Shown piece after piece: positions 45,917-56,929 of a DNA stretch of 64,000 bases. The stretch covers positions 1 to 64,000 of the forward strand of contig CAXKVV010002174.1 in assembly GCA_964058805.1 (NCBI GenBank), given 5' to 3'. Within the stretch, counting starts at the first letter, position 1; each line of letters opens with the position of its first letter. The translations under genes and the position numbers were made by a program. The stretch comes from Schoenoplectus triqueter (lineage: Eukaryota > Streptophyta > Magnoliopsida > Poales > Cyperaceae). A model generated the notes under the pieces. The model was not told where the DNA came from. It saw only the letters and a list, made by a program, of their open reading frames with translations, and did not search any database.

Positions 45917-46000
45917 CAAACGTAAACGCTGTTCAATTTTCCATTGTTGCCATCTTAGATTTTGAATCTTTTCTCCTAGTTATTTCTTTATATATACCAG

Positions 46001-48062
46001 ATGATTATGGATTGTCCCAAAATCAGAATGCCACGCAATTTGAAGCCTCGTTCTGCTGCTAGATCGCACAAAATCGAGAATTTAGCATCAGGCAAGTTAA
46101 TTATAATCTATTAAAATTTTGAGTCTTTTTTTGTTTCTTTTCCGTTCGTCCTTTTATTTTCTTATTTGTTCTTCTATTTTGGCATCCCTTCACTGGAAAT
46201 GTTGGTTATAATAAGTAGAAATTTGGTTAAATGTTAGTACGTAGTTTACCTAGAATTTGTCAGCAACACTTGGATAGTATAAATTTTAAAATCATTCTAA
46301 ATTTAGAGATATTTAATCCATGAAAAAAAGGAAATTTGACATAAGTAAGATTTAAACACGGTATTTGTCCAAGTAACATTCTTGCACATTTGTCCAAACA
46401 TATTATTTTTATGTATAATCTTATAATCTCCATTTCCGATACCAAGTGCCCCAACATTTTAGTAGCTTGGTGTCCAATCAATGCCTTGATGTAACAAGAA
46501 ACAGATTACCCTGTTTTCAGAAATGGAGATACTATATATGATGAACTATTTGACAGTGTTAAAAAAACCTTTTTAATTTCTTGTTATTCTGGTATTACTT
46601 GCTTCATAAGGAACCAAATGCTCCCCCCCCTCCTCCTCTGAACCTTCTCTTCATGCAAATGCAGAGAATGAAACAAATCAAAGTTCAAGTACATTTAGCG
46701 GGAACACAAGCCCCTTTAACGTAGAAGATGAATACAACGCAAATCTACGCACACAATCATATATGAGCCTCTACACAATGGTGCATCCAAACCGGATTCC
46801 AGGCGGCGATCAAAACCAAAATCAAAACAAAAACAACAATGGAATTCAGTACCAAAATCTAAATCCAAGTCCAAACCGAAATACTCACCTCTCTCCTATA
46901 TCTTCTGGCTTCTTTAGAAACCTTCCACATTTTATTCTCAGCCCCAGCCAGGAGAACTTGCGGGGCCTTACAATATCATCAATTTTGGAAGAATATTTTG
47001 AGGCAACTATGGATGCTTGTGTTGCATGTGGTGTGCTTCTTGCATCACTAGATAAAGCGAGACAACACCATAGATACATCAGGCTTTTGCTAATTGGATT
47101 GTCTAAGGTGGCAGTGGGGAAACTGAATGATCGACCGGGACAAACTGTCTTTGCAGAGTTGGAAAAGCGAGTCGACATAGATAACCCACTTTCATTGGAT
47201 AACCTCTCAGTCTTCCATAGTACACATTCAAGGTGTGTTTATTTATCATAATTTTCTCTTGGCATGCCCTAGGTTTCTTCGGCATTGATTTGAGTTCTGA
47301 AGACATAGAAAACATCACTAGTTAATTAGTTCCTTGTAAGGCAGAAAAAAAAAGCAATCCAGAAAAGAACAGTTGTCCGACGCTTTTGATGTCCTACATG
47401 CCGCACCCTCAATTGATCATCATCCCCCCTTCACCGATAAATACTTTACCTACCTTGTGCATGGAGTTAGGACCTATCGGACATGCAAAGCGTGGGACAA
47501 CATTAGGCCAAATGAGAAAATGAGGATAATGTTGAGCTTAGCTAAGGCTAACAACATTCATTTTGATAATGTTTTGAATGTTAATTCAATTTATGAAGTT
47601 CTTATGATCAAATTATTTGGCAGATATCATCCACTTGTATTACGACTCGCTGATGCCCACAGAAGAATACTTCGCCAAGTTCGCTTTGTCCGTGTTGCTA
47701 TGAAAATTTCAATTCTCGTGACAGTCAAATGCTTTGCCAAAAAAATCCAACAGAATGAACATGCCGATGTACAGATGGACATGGCAGTGAAGGGGGCATA
47801 TATTGTAGAGAGGGATTTCGACACAATAAGTAGGCTGGTGCAACGGGCACATGATCAGATTGAACACGGTCGAGACGTGGTTAGGATGGTGCTTGAAGAG
47901 AGAAAAAGGCAGCTAGTGAGAGAGGTGGCAAGAGAAGTGGTGGAAGGAGAGGATTTTTTGCAGAAATTAGAAGAACTAGAAGAGCATGTATATTTGTGCA
48001 TGATTACAATTAACAGGAGTAGGAGATTGGTCGCACAAGAGATTTGGGCAAAGCACAGATGA
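46001..48062 (+). CDS. UPF0496 (DUF677) family protein, three exons
   Basis: A plant-specific family of unknown biochemical function, resembling the Arabidopsis At3g19250/At3g19330 branch. Exons are 46001-46091, 46665-47232 and 47345-48062, giving 458 aa. Intron 1 has a GC-AG border (CAG|GCAAGT); the frame continues only with this donor. Family marks in order are VEDEYNANLRTQSY near residue 50, a helix with SSILEEYFEATMDAC near 135, NPLS...FHSTHS near 205, VKGAYIVERDFDTISRLV near 367, and ELEEHVYLCMITINRSRRLV near 435. Family members have two membrane segments between the last two blocks; here only KISILVTVKCFAKK is left. About 90 residues between THSR and RYHPLVLRL look inserted relative to the family. 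The second in-frame ATG (46007) could also serve. Function is unknown. Confidence 0.8.
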
Positions 48063-48415
48063 TTTGAAAAGATTTTTCTTGCTTTGTTTTTGTCATTTTG
48101 TGAATTTTAATTTTAACTTTAATTTTCTAAGGTTAGATTGTGAATATAGTTATAGAGAAAGAGAGCAATTAAGCCATCCATTAAATACTAAAATCAATTT
48201 CCTTATAGTTTGCATTTTTTTTTTAACTGCATAAATTTGGTTGTGGAAAGTTTTGAAGATTGGATATTAAATTTCACATGACGAATCCGAATTTCTCTCT
48301 CAGTACATCACGGAAATTGGAGATGTGGGGCAATATAACCTTAGAAAAAAAAATAGTTGTTTTCAATCAATGAAAACAACTATTGATCCCCGTAAAAGTC
48401 TAATATTTTAAAAAT
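48063..48415. other. 3' flank of the UPF0496 gene
   Basis: Presumed 3' UTR and spacer up to the tRNA gene. Nothing else recognised. Confidence 0.4.
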
Positions 48416-48488
48416 TGGAGATGCGGGGTATCGATCCCCGTACCTCTCGCATGCTAAGCGAGCGCTCTACCATCTGAGCTACATCCCC
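48416..48488 (-). tRNA. tRNA-Ala (anticodon AGC)
   Basis: The minus strand reads as a 73-base cloverleaf beginning GGGGATGTAGCTCAGATGG (acceptor and D arm with A box), with an anticodon loop TTAGCAT giving AGC, and a T arm around GGGGATCGATACCCC (B box GATCGATACCC). The acceptor stem GGGGATG pairs with CATCTCC with one mismatch or wobble, and the discriminator is A. A T5 pol III stop follows directly. No intron is present. Bases and stems are all intact, so it is likely functional. Confidence 0.95.
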
Positions 48489-49362
48489 ATTTATACTTTT
48501 ACTACTGCTAAGATAATTGACATATCATACTTTCAATTTAGCAAGTAATCATTATTCATTAAATATCAGGAGAACGTCTAAGACGTACAAGACCTGCCTT
48601 CTTTCGTTAATTTCTGTGTTCCCAGTTAATAGTTATCTAAAAGAAAGCCTCAATATCAAAAGATAATATCTAGTTAATGAAAAATTTTAAATAGAAAAAT
48701 CAACACAATCTTCACACCACGTAGGCTGGCTCCACTCGTCCTTTCAAATCTGCCTAGGAAAAAAAAAGAGGTGAAACTCTGCTGATTTGAGTAGGAAATC
48801 CCTTTTACACCGCTGCACGCTCTACATACTGTCATGTGCAGCCATTACAATTTTTTTCTTTTTATTTTTCTTTTTATTTTTTAATTTTTTTTTGAGAAAA
48901 TTCTTCATTCATAATCATCTGTCACCACCTACTGGGAGAAAAAAAAATGAAAATCGGAAACATAGCGTTGCAAAGTTTATAAATACCAGACCTTTAGCCC
49001 AGAATAGAAGTCCATGGAAAGTTTATATATACCAACGAAGAGAGGATCTACTTGGTACCATAGATTTTATTTTATAACAGAACATAATAATGAATTCATC
49101 AGCAATTATTAATTTACTGTAAGCAATTAGGACCCATCTTGCATCTCACCTTGCTTGCAGCTACATTTGCTGCCATTCCGCTCCACAGTAATACATAACA
49201 ATCAATATATTGTTAATTGTTTCTGATAATCAATATTTTAATAAACGAAGGATGGCGGGCAACTAACGACCGATGAGAAGCATGCCTCAGCCACCCTGAT
49301 CAACCACCCATCTTTACATAGTTTATCATAATACATTGCATCATTTGCCAGATTTTATCATG
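48489..49362. other. Intergenic between the tRNA and expansin genes
   Basis: No gene was recognised; the 96-codon plus-strand frame at 48787-49077 is phenylalanine-rich low complexity. The right part should hold the expansin 3' UTR. Confidence 0.4.
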
Positions 49363-50451
49363 TTAGCTGAATTGCACACTGCTGGAGAAAGTCTGGCCAA
49401 ACTGCCAATTGGAATTGACAATATTAGTGAAGAAAAGTGTCTGGCCATCAGTAGCTGTGAGACGGAAGGAGAGGGATTGACCGTTGAGATAAACAGTTGT
49501 CTGCCAATTTGCACCCCAATTTCTGATCATCGGTAACCACTTTGTATTCGAGCCCTTGACTGACATGTATTTGATCGACCCGGGTCCGGCAACATTTGTC
49601 AAGAGGACCAGCTCCCAGTAGTTAAACCCATTTATCGTAAACCGAACTCCACCCCTCTTTACACAAGGAACTCTGCATTCAGAACAAGACCCTATTAATT
49701 ATTAGCAAAATACAGAGAGGAGATTGATTGGGTACATCTTTCTTTTCAATTAATTTTCATCATATTCAGTTGTCAAAGCACCCTTCTTACAGGAATTCAC
49801 TAATTGCTTAATTAATTGACTATAGATATATGTTCCCTGTCCATATGGGGATAAAACATTCACCTTTGGTACATTACGGGGATAATGCCGGCCCGATAAA
49901 TTCCAATCTTCTCCCAGATTGGTTGCGCCAAATCAAAGTGCTTTCGAGGAGGGTTGCACCACCCCCCGGCATTACTAGGCAATGCATAGTTTGGTGGGCA
50001 GTAATTGGTGGCTGTGACAGTGATCATTACACCCTTTTTGCACCACTGTGGGGTGGCATCATCACGGCAATACAAATTGTAGCACTGCCCGCAACTGGCC
50101 CCGTTATTGAACAATTGTGTACTCAGTGCTGCGGTACTGGTCCCGTATCCTTGCGTATACAAGTTGCCATAGCCACAAGCCCCACCTATATCCATCACAA
50201 CTCAAAAGGTTTTCAAATCAACAAATTGAGAATCTAAGGAAAAACAAAAATGAGAGGCTATATTATAAAAAAGCAAAGCAAACTATTTTTTAAAATCTCT
50301 TGTTTTTTTTCATACCCATTGTGCCGGCAGCATCACTCCCACCATAGAATGTTGCATATGCCTTCAACCATCTTGACGGTGTCAATCCAGAAACACAAAT
50401 AGCCATTAAATTCATGGCAAGCATAACTAAACAAAATCTTGGGAATTCCAT
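49363..50451 (-). CDS. EXPA: Alpha-expansin, three exons
   Basis: A secreted wall-loosening protein that disrupts non-covalent cellulose-matrix contacts without hydrolysis. Exons on the minus strand are 50451-50316, 50185-49864 and 49672-49363, GT-AG, giving 255 aa. Visible features are a signal peptide ending near residue 21, [20 protein letters not shown] and then YGNL at the start of the double-psi beta-barrel domain, conserved cysteines in CGQCYNLYC and [22 protein letters not shown] with the HFD motif, then a C-terminal CBM63-like domain with [22 protein letters not shown] and NWQFGQTF. Intron positions fit the usual two introns of EXPA genes. The HFD motif and alpha-type layout exclude beta-expansin. 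Subfamily number cannot be assigned. Confidence 0.93.
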
Positions 50452-50558
50452 TTATATATTTTCTCTCTGTTACTCCTCCAAGTCTACCGAATGGCCAATT
50501 TGATGAATTGGTTGAATTTGTGAAATGTGTAGGAATGATAATGCAACGAACATTTTCA

Positions 50559-50566
50559 TTTATATA
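50559..50566 (-). promoter_or_regulatory. Candidate TATA box of the expansin gene
   Basis: TATATAAA on the minus strand lies about 110 bases upstream of the start codon, consistent with a 5' UTR of roughly 80 bases. Confidence 0.6.
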
Positions 50567-52790
50567 GAAATGACAAATGAGAAATGCTTCCATAAGAAGT
50601 CTATACTCGATGCAGCAATGTATTGCATGTGAGATGAGCCTACAATGGCGGAGCATAAAAGTAGAATCGACTCTCTTTTCATTGCTTCATTGATTTGAAA
50701 GACTGCCCATGTTATCTTTTCTATTTTAAATTGCATAATTTAGATACATACCTTAAAGTGCACCAAATCCATTTAATTCTTTTTTTTATTAAAGATAGAA
50801 CTAGGATACGCATGTTCTCGTAACTTAAATTATTCTCCTAGTTTGGGTAAATAAAATTATAGTTCAACAACATGGTAGCCACATTTTGTAAGTTAGACTC
50901 TCATATTTCTCTAAAAAAAAAATAGAGTTTAACAGGGATAGTTTAAATTGAAAGTAACCAAATTAAGTCGAATGATAATGTTTCAATCATGGATCTTGAA
51001 ATGCCAAGATGCTTGTCACTCAAGACAGTAGAACTTGTGGTACAAAGGGTACAAAAAACGTATATAATTAAGAATTGTCATCTATTTATATACGTTTTTA
51101 AAAAACTTTTTTTCCAAAATTCAAAAAATAAAAATTGTTGAGTAAATAATTCTGCTGGCTCAACTAAAATACATGTAATAATTAAAAGAAAAAAAGACAT
51201 GCCATTTATTTGACTAAGCAAACAAAGACGAATACATTTCCTAAAAAAAATGCCTACATGGTAACTTGAAAAAAATATAAATGAATGAATGAATTTTTCA
51301 TGAAGTTCACTGGGCTGAACTTATTGCGGCTGAGAACAATTCACCCTTCCCCTTTTCTTATATTCGTATAAAGTAATTATGAGGGAAATCAGTATTGCAA
51401 GATATCTCTAAAAAGAGATGATTAAACGGAGGAGACCAACTTATTACAATTCTGATGCAGCAATGGAAATATTCAATGCTTGAAGGTTATTCCTCATTAA
51501 TCCCTCAAAATTGGGCATAGTATGAAATTCAGTATTGCTGCATAGTATTTTCCTGTCCAATGGATTTAAAAAAACTACGATTTTATTGTTGACATGAATT
51601 ATAAGAAAAAATGACTGTCAGTGGATTTAAACCATGATGCTAATTGAATCGCATTTATAATTTAACGTATACTTCAATTTTCCGATAACATATATCGCAT
51701 CAGTGTATTTATTACTGGATTTTCAACACTACACAACACGTGCATATTTTACTAGTTAGCAGTATGTCTAAAATAATTGTTAAATATTCCATCAGGTTTT
51801 TTTGAGAGAAAATAATCCATCAAGTTATTCGAACCTAATCATGTAGAGGCCATGACTCGTTGGGGTCTATTTGTGAAAAAGTTTGTGATTCAGATATAAT
51901 TTGGTAATATTACTCTCCTTTTTACAATAACGAACAATATAATAGTTAATATCATCTAATTTTCAAAAGTACTAAAATATTTAACATGTTACGTTCATAG
52001 AAGTATATAGAGACAATCAACTTTATTCTACGACTTTGATAATTGACTAACTAATCCCAAGTATCAATTATTAGAATTATAAGTTTTCTATGGTTTAAAC
52101 ATATATAGGACACACATTGATGTGCTTTTAATCTTTAAATAGAGAAAATATTTTTAAATTACCCAAATCATGAAGATTTTTATTGTTTAATGTTGATAAT
52201 CATTAAATCAATAATTATCATCATTCTCAAACAATTTTGACAACAATATAACTTATTGTTATAATTATATCATAATTTTTTCAAAATATGTAACATCATT
52301 TTAAATTTTACAATACGCATTTTAATGCAAATAAACATAATTCGTGATTTATTGATAAGTAAAAAAACGAATTATTCATGATAAATAATTCACAAATCTT
52401 TCTCCTATGGATAATACTCCTATTTTTTATGTAATTTGAAAACAGATTGCTATACACGGAGACTGGCTTGAGCCGTACTGTTCTAATTTTGTAGAATAGA
52501 CGGAAGACCTAAACTTGTGCATCCGGATCTTAGGTCTTGGGGATTCCAAATGTCAATCATGAATCGAGTAAAAAAGGAATAAAGAGAATATTGTCAACTG
52601 TTAATTAGATCTCAAGTGTCGCCCACACTTTATGACTTCATGTGATTTGCAGTTGGAGATAGTATATGTAACTTAAAGTGGAAATTGTCCACTTTGTTGC
52701 TTGTAAGAACGGAGATCAATGCTTAATGAAGTAGTAGTTGTTAAATAAAAATTAATTGTGGTTGAATGGTAAGTAAGTCCGATTTGCAAT
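50567..52790. other. Intergenic, nothing recognised
   Basis: AT-rich sequence with no gene, RNA gene or clear element. Confidence 0.4.
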
Positions 52791-52811
52791 TTAAACTAAA
52801 CTATTGACAGT

Positions 52812-53345
52812 TAGGCATCGTCCTTAAAAGCTGAGTCAAGTTTCTCAAAGTCAGACTTAGTGGGTCTATGAGAGAGCCAATTTGATAAGGACTTTTAGAG
52901 GATTATGTTCATAGAGCTTGATTTTTGAGGGGTGAGTCTGATCCTTAAGAAACCCAGCCGTTATCAAGTCTTATGGACTCTAAGAGTCAGGTAAGGGCTT
53001 GAAAATGATCGACGGATGATAGCTTGATATATATTATTTTAACGATTATATATTTTTTAATATTAATTTATATTTATATAAAAATATTAAATTATATTTT
53101 TCTATTTTTCTATTTTATTTTAATTATTTTCTATTTTTTTAATTTTTTAAGTGTAATGGCCGAAAAAAGTTAGATTTGATAAGAACCAAGTTATAAGGAT
53201 CTGTTTTTTAAAAAATGAGTTCGGTTCTTGAGAAATCTGACTCTTACCATTAAAAAGTACTAAACTGGACTTGTAAGGGCTAGATTAAGACTGAATTTTT
53301 TAAAAAATCAGCCAAGCCAGGTTCAAAAACTGAGTCTTTATGGGC
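52812..53345. mobile_element. Possible decayed foldback MITE
   Basis: AAGCTGAGTCAAGTTTCTC at about 52828 and further CTGACTC/GAGTCAG, TTATAAGGA and AAGGACTT phrases recur in both orientations up to GACTGAATTTTTTAAAAAAT near 53291, with an AT-rich centre. Termini and target duplication are not clear. Confidence 0.35.
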
Positions 53346-53439
53346 TATTTCTACTTATCGCAAGTTAGTTTAATATTTTTAAACACAATTTTCCAAAAAT
53401 TTAAATTTTAGATGTACTCTTTATTGTTTAAAATGTTTT

Positions 53440-53490
53440 GCATCTCTTTTGTCATATGATTTCATCTCTTTTGTCATATGATTTCATCAA
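53440..53490. repeat. Two-copy 23-bp tandem repeat
   Basis: CATCTCTTTTGTCATATGATTT occurs twice in immediate succession. Confidence 0.9.
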
Positions 53491-55604
53491 TTTCATTAGT
53501 CCACCGGACATTAAACTAAAAAAAAAAGACTAGAATCAAGACTTCCCATCAGAATGCCAGTGAATCAAACTATTAAGAATAATTTTGTGCAAATTCAACA
53601 ATTTTTATATCATTTGATTTAATGGATAATCAAATAATTTTTACATTCCGTAAAAGACCTAATATCTAATTCATTATTTTTTTGAGTAAAAATGAAAAAA
53701 AAAATTAACAATCAAACAATGCATTGAAAATTTGAGACAAATTGCACAATTTGTTGAAAGTCACTAGAAGATAATATCCTCTTTAAGTCCGTCCAATCAT
53801 AGCAATGTGTATACTCTGACCGATGATAATCATCTCCAAAAAGCTAGAGAGTGTGTGAACTGAATAGCAGACCTACAAACTTTTTTTTTTTAGAAAAGGT
53901 CAATTATTTTCTCCGGATCTAGTGTGATAATTTTTTTACAGAACTAAAAGAATCGAGATAACATTCTTATCCTTTACATTTTTAATTTTTTATACTATTT
54001 TGTATTTGTAAAATGAGACAAAATATGAAGGGAACCGAGATAAAAAAAATTAGTTCCTTTGAAAGTACCAAATTTTTATCGCGGTCCATTTTAGTTCGTG
54101 TGAGGAAAAGCAATCATACTAGATTCTGAGACAAAAATATATATTTTTTAAATAATAGAATTATGTGTAAGAAACCCACTATTTTATACAGAAATATAAA
54201 CGAAGTCGTCAAAATTGACATGTAGGACTTGCCTGCTTACCCAAAAACTATTTTTGCAATCCCGTGCAAACTATTGACTAATTTGTAGACTTGTAGTTTG
54301 GGAAGAATGATTTTTAATATTTTTCTTTTTCTGAAGCGCGTCCCTGTGCATTCAAGCAGTTTAGAACTTGCAGATCGTATGTTGAGTAGTCAACTAATCG
54401 AACTGATTAAAAAATTGTTCCATTCAACACGAATTTGAAGATTTTTTTTCTATCATTTTTTTGAGAAAACTTATTTATATAAAAAATAACCCCATAATTG
54501 AATTATTATTTTTAGCATACATCACAGAATGTGATGAATACATTTGAGAGGGAGATCATTTTTTCTTATTTTTTTCTTTGTGCTATTCAGCAGTTCATAC
54601 CTAAAAGGATAATCTGAATATAAATACAGGTAAACCAATTTTTCAATCGGATCATTTTTTGTTACTAATACAGGTGAAACATTTTTTTTTTCTCTTGAGT
54701 TCCACCACAGCCATAAACCTCTCTTTGTCAAATTAATTATTTAATTCATCATTTGATCTTCTGTGATGGAACAGTAAGTACAAAATGATATTATGTTCTT
54801 TTTATTTGATTTTTAAATATTTTTATTTATATTTTAAATTATTCATATTTACTAATTATAAAAATGAATAATTCGAAATTATATCCGAATTATTTCTGAA
54901 TCACAAATTTTTGATCACCTGACGATTTCCAATCAAGGATAGTTAATATGCATAAAAGAAAATAGGCAACACAGACCGACCGACTATTGCGTTCCACGTT
55001 GCTATGTTTGTTGTTCGTAGGAAGGGCCCCACAATGCAGCGGCGGTCGCTGCCAGCGAGACTGACAAGACCGGGTGCATCCAGCTCATTACCAAACTGGT
55101 GCTACTGATGCCAACGGGATCGGACGGTCGATGATGCAACACAGAAGTTCACCGATTGTAAAGTATTCTTCTCCCCTTGCATCCATTGTGGTTGTGGTTT
55201 ATTGTTTAACCCGTGAAGTAGATAATTTTACCCACGACATAAAATGCTACACAAATTTGGATGCCGAAAAGGTGGAGAAAAACGTGACTCAATCTCAACT
55301 GTTTGATTTAAGAAATGTGCCAATGCTGTAACCTAATTTAACAGCCTCAGAATTCAGAAACACCTCAAAGGCTCTTGTTGAGGGGATAAGATATCTCTGC
55401 TTGAATTTCTACCACGAATTAGGTAGTAGCTTTTTATAACATAAATCATACTTGCATACCAAAATACAGGGCACATTGTTAGCAAACAAAAAAAAAAGGA
55501 GCATAATTAAGTATGCATCTGTGAAAAATTTATAAATGAAATATATTTATGTACGAACTGGAATATATATGTACAACAACAAATTAAAGAAAGGCTGAAC
55601 GGAT
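53491..55604. other. Intergenic, nothing recognised
   Basis: No gene recognised. 55020-55075 is a short GC-rich patch (GCAGCGGCGGTCGCTGCCAG folds on itself); the 85-codon frame at 55074-55331 has no family resemblance. Confidence 0.4.
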
Positions 55605-55613
55605 AATTACAAT

Positions 55614-56664
55614 GGGAGAATTGGTTAAATGCCATCCCAAAATATGAGATTTTGAAAATTACCACTTTAAAATTTGAGTTTTGAAAAATGCCACTCTAAA
55701 TTTCATAATAAGTTTTTAATTTTGCCACTCTCATTGTTTAAATATATAATTTTATTATTATAAATTAAGTATTTTTTATGATACCTGAAATACTCTTGAT
55801 GCCTCTCTTTTTTTTCTCTCTTGTGCCTCCCGCCTCGGCCACCCTCGCTCCATCCGAGCCTCTCCAACAGTCATGCCAGATTCTGGTATATAAGTATGTT
55901 GAGAGTAGTTCACTGGACAAGGTGCTGTTTTGTTTCAATTTTTGTCTGAAATGGAGACAATGGTATAAGATTGTGTTAGACGTGACAAGAGGACTTGCTT
56001 ATCTCCACCATGACCGGTCTGAGCATACTTTTCTTTTGCTTTTTTTTTGTCTTGAAATATTTCTTTCCCAAAGCAAACAACTAGTAATGAGGGGAACTTT
56101 AGATTTGAGTTGTTAGAACTTTGAATTCGTCAATAACCAGATGATTTAAAGCTTCACATCTTCAAAATTGGTTAGGCTCCACTTGTTGCCCCTGCAGAAT
56201 GAGAAATGGACATTTGGTCTTCCCATTACTTCCGAAGTTGATGTCTACAATTATGGAGTGCTGCTACTTGAGCTGGTTATGGGGGTTCGATTTTCAGATT
56301 GATTGCTAAATAGTAGTGAATTAAAGGCAGAAATGGGATTAAATGGCCTGGTCATAGTGCTTGCTGATAGAGGTGTTGAAGAGCGATGAGCCATATCGGG
56401 TGGTAGATTTTGCCGACTATAGATTTGTCCAGTGGAGGAGGCGCGGAGGGAGACGAACAGGGAGTAGAGGATTGAATAATAGTGAGGGTATTTTGGATAT
56501 TATAAAAAATATTAAATTTTAAATAATAAAATTATACATTTAAACTGTGAGAGTGGCATGATTAAAAATTTCTGATGTTTAGAGTGGTATTTTTCAAAAC
56601 TCAAATTTTAGAGTGGCATTTTTCAAAATCTCATACTTTGAGATGGCATTTAACCAATTTTCTC
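55614..56664. mobile_element. Pack-MULE-like element carrying receptor-kinase fragments
   Basis: Terminal inverted repeats of about 160 bp (left end GGGAGAATTGGTTAAATGCC; right end the complement of GAGAAAATTGGTTAAATGCC) are flanked by perfect 9-bp duplications AATTACAAT (55605-55613 and 56665-56673). Long repeats plus a 9-bp duplication identify a Mutator-like element. The interior contains no transposase but two pieces of a plant receptor-like kinase, the definition of a Pack-MULE. The whole element is 1051 bp. Confidence 0.85.
55877..56302 (+). pseudogene. Captured receptor-like kinase fragments inside the Pack-MULE
   Basis: Piece 1 (55877-56026) reads ILVYKYVESSSLDKVLF, then WYKIVLDVTRGLAYLHHD, matching the hinge and pre-catalytic-loop part of plant RLK kinase domains. 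Piece 2 (56201-56302), after an intron-like stretch ending TGCAG, reads WTFGLPITSEVDVYNYGVLL and then LELVMGVRFSD-stop, matching subdomains VIII-IX of the S-domain/ZmPK1-like group. The catalytic loop HRD and DFG region between them is missing, so it cannot encode an active kinase. Confidence 0.75.
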
Positions 56665-56929
56665 AATTACAATATATTAAGAGAGCTAACATTAATTAAG
56701 CAACATTACCGGCAGACCCATCATGAATAGACGCATCAAGATGTTCAACGCGTTTGATGCACTGACATGTGGGGACAACGAATTCATGAAGAGAAATAAA
56801 ATTTGGCATGAACAAAATATTATATCCATATTACAATGCAATCAACATATCACAAGAAGTCATGACAAGCAGCATGACGATAATAACTTACCAGCAGCAC
56901 AAGCAAATCCTGAATTACAAAATCATTAA

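Noticed and set aside
48787..49077. 96-codon frame with a hydrophobic stretch between the tRNA and expansin genes
   Set aside because: The hydrophobic run is poly-TTT low complexity and there is no family match.
49830..50237. 135-codon plus-strand frame
   Set aside because: It lies antisense to expansin exon 2, which has the conserved expansin motifs.
50333..50656. 107-codon minus-strand frame overlapping expansin exon 1
   Set aside because: It uses another frame and covers the expansin 5' UTR and promoter; no family resemblance.
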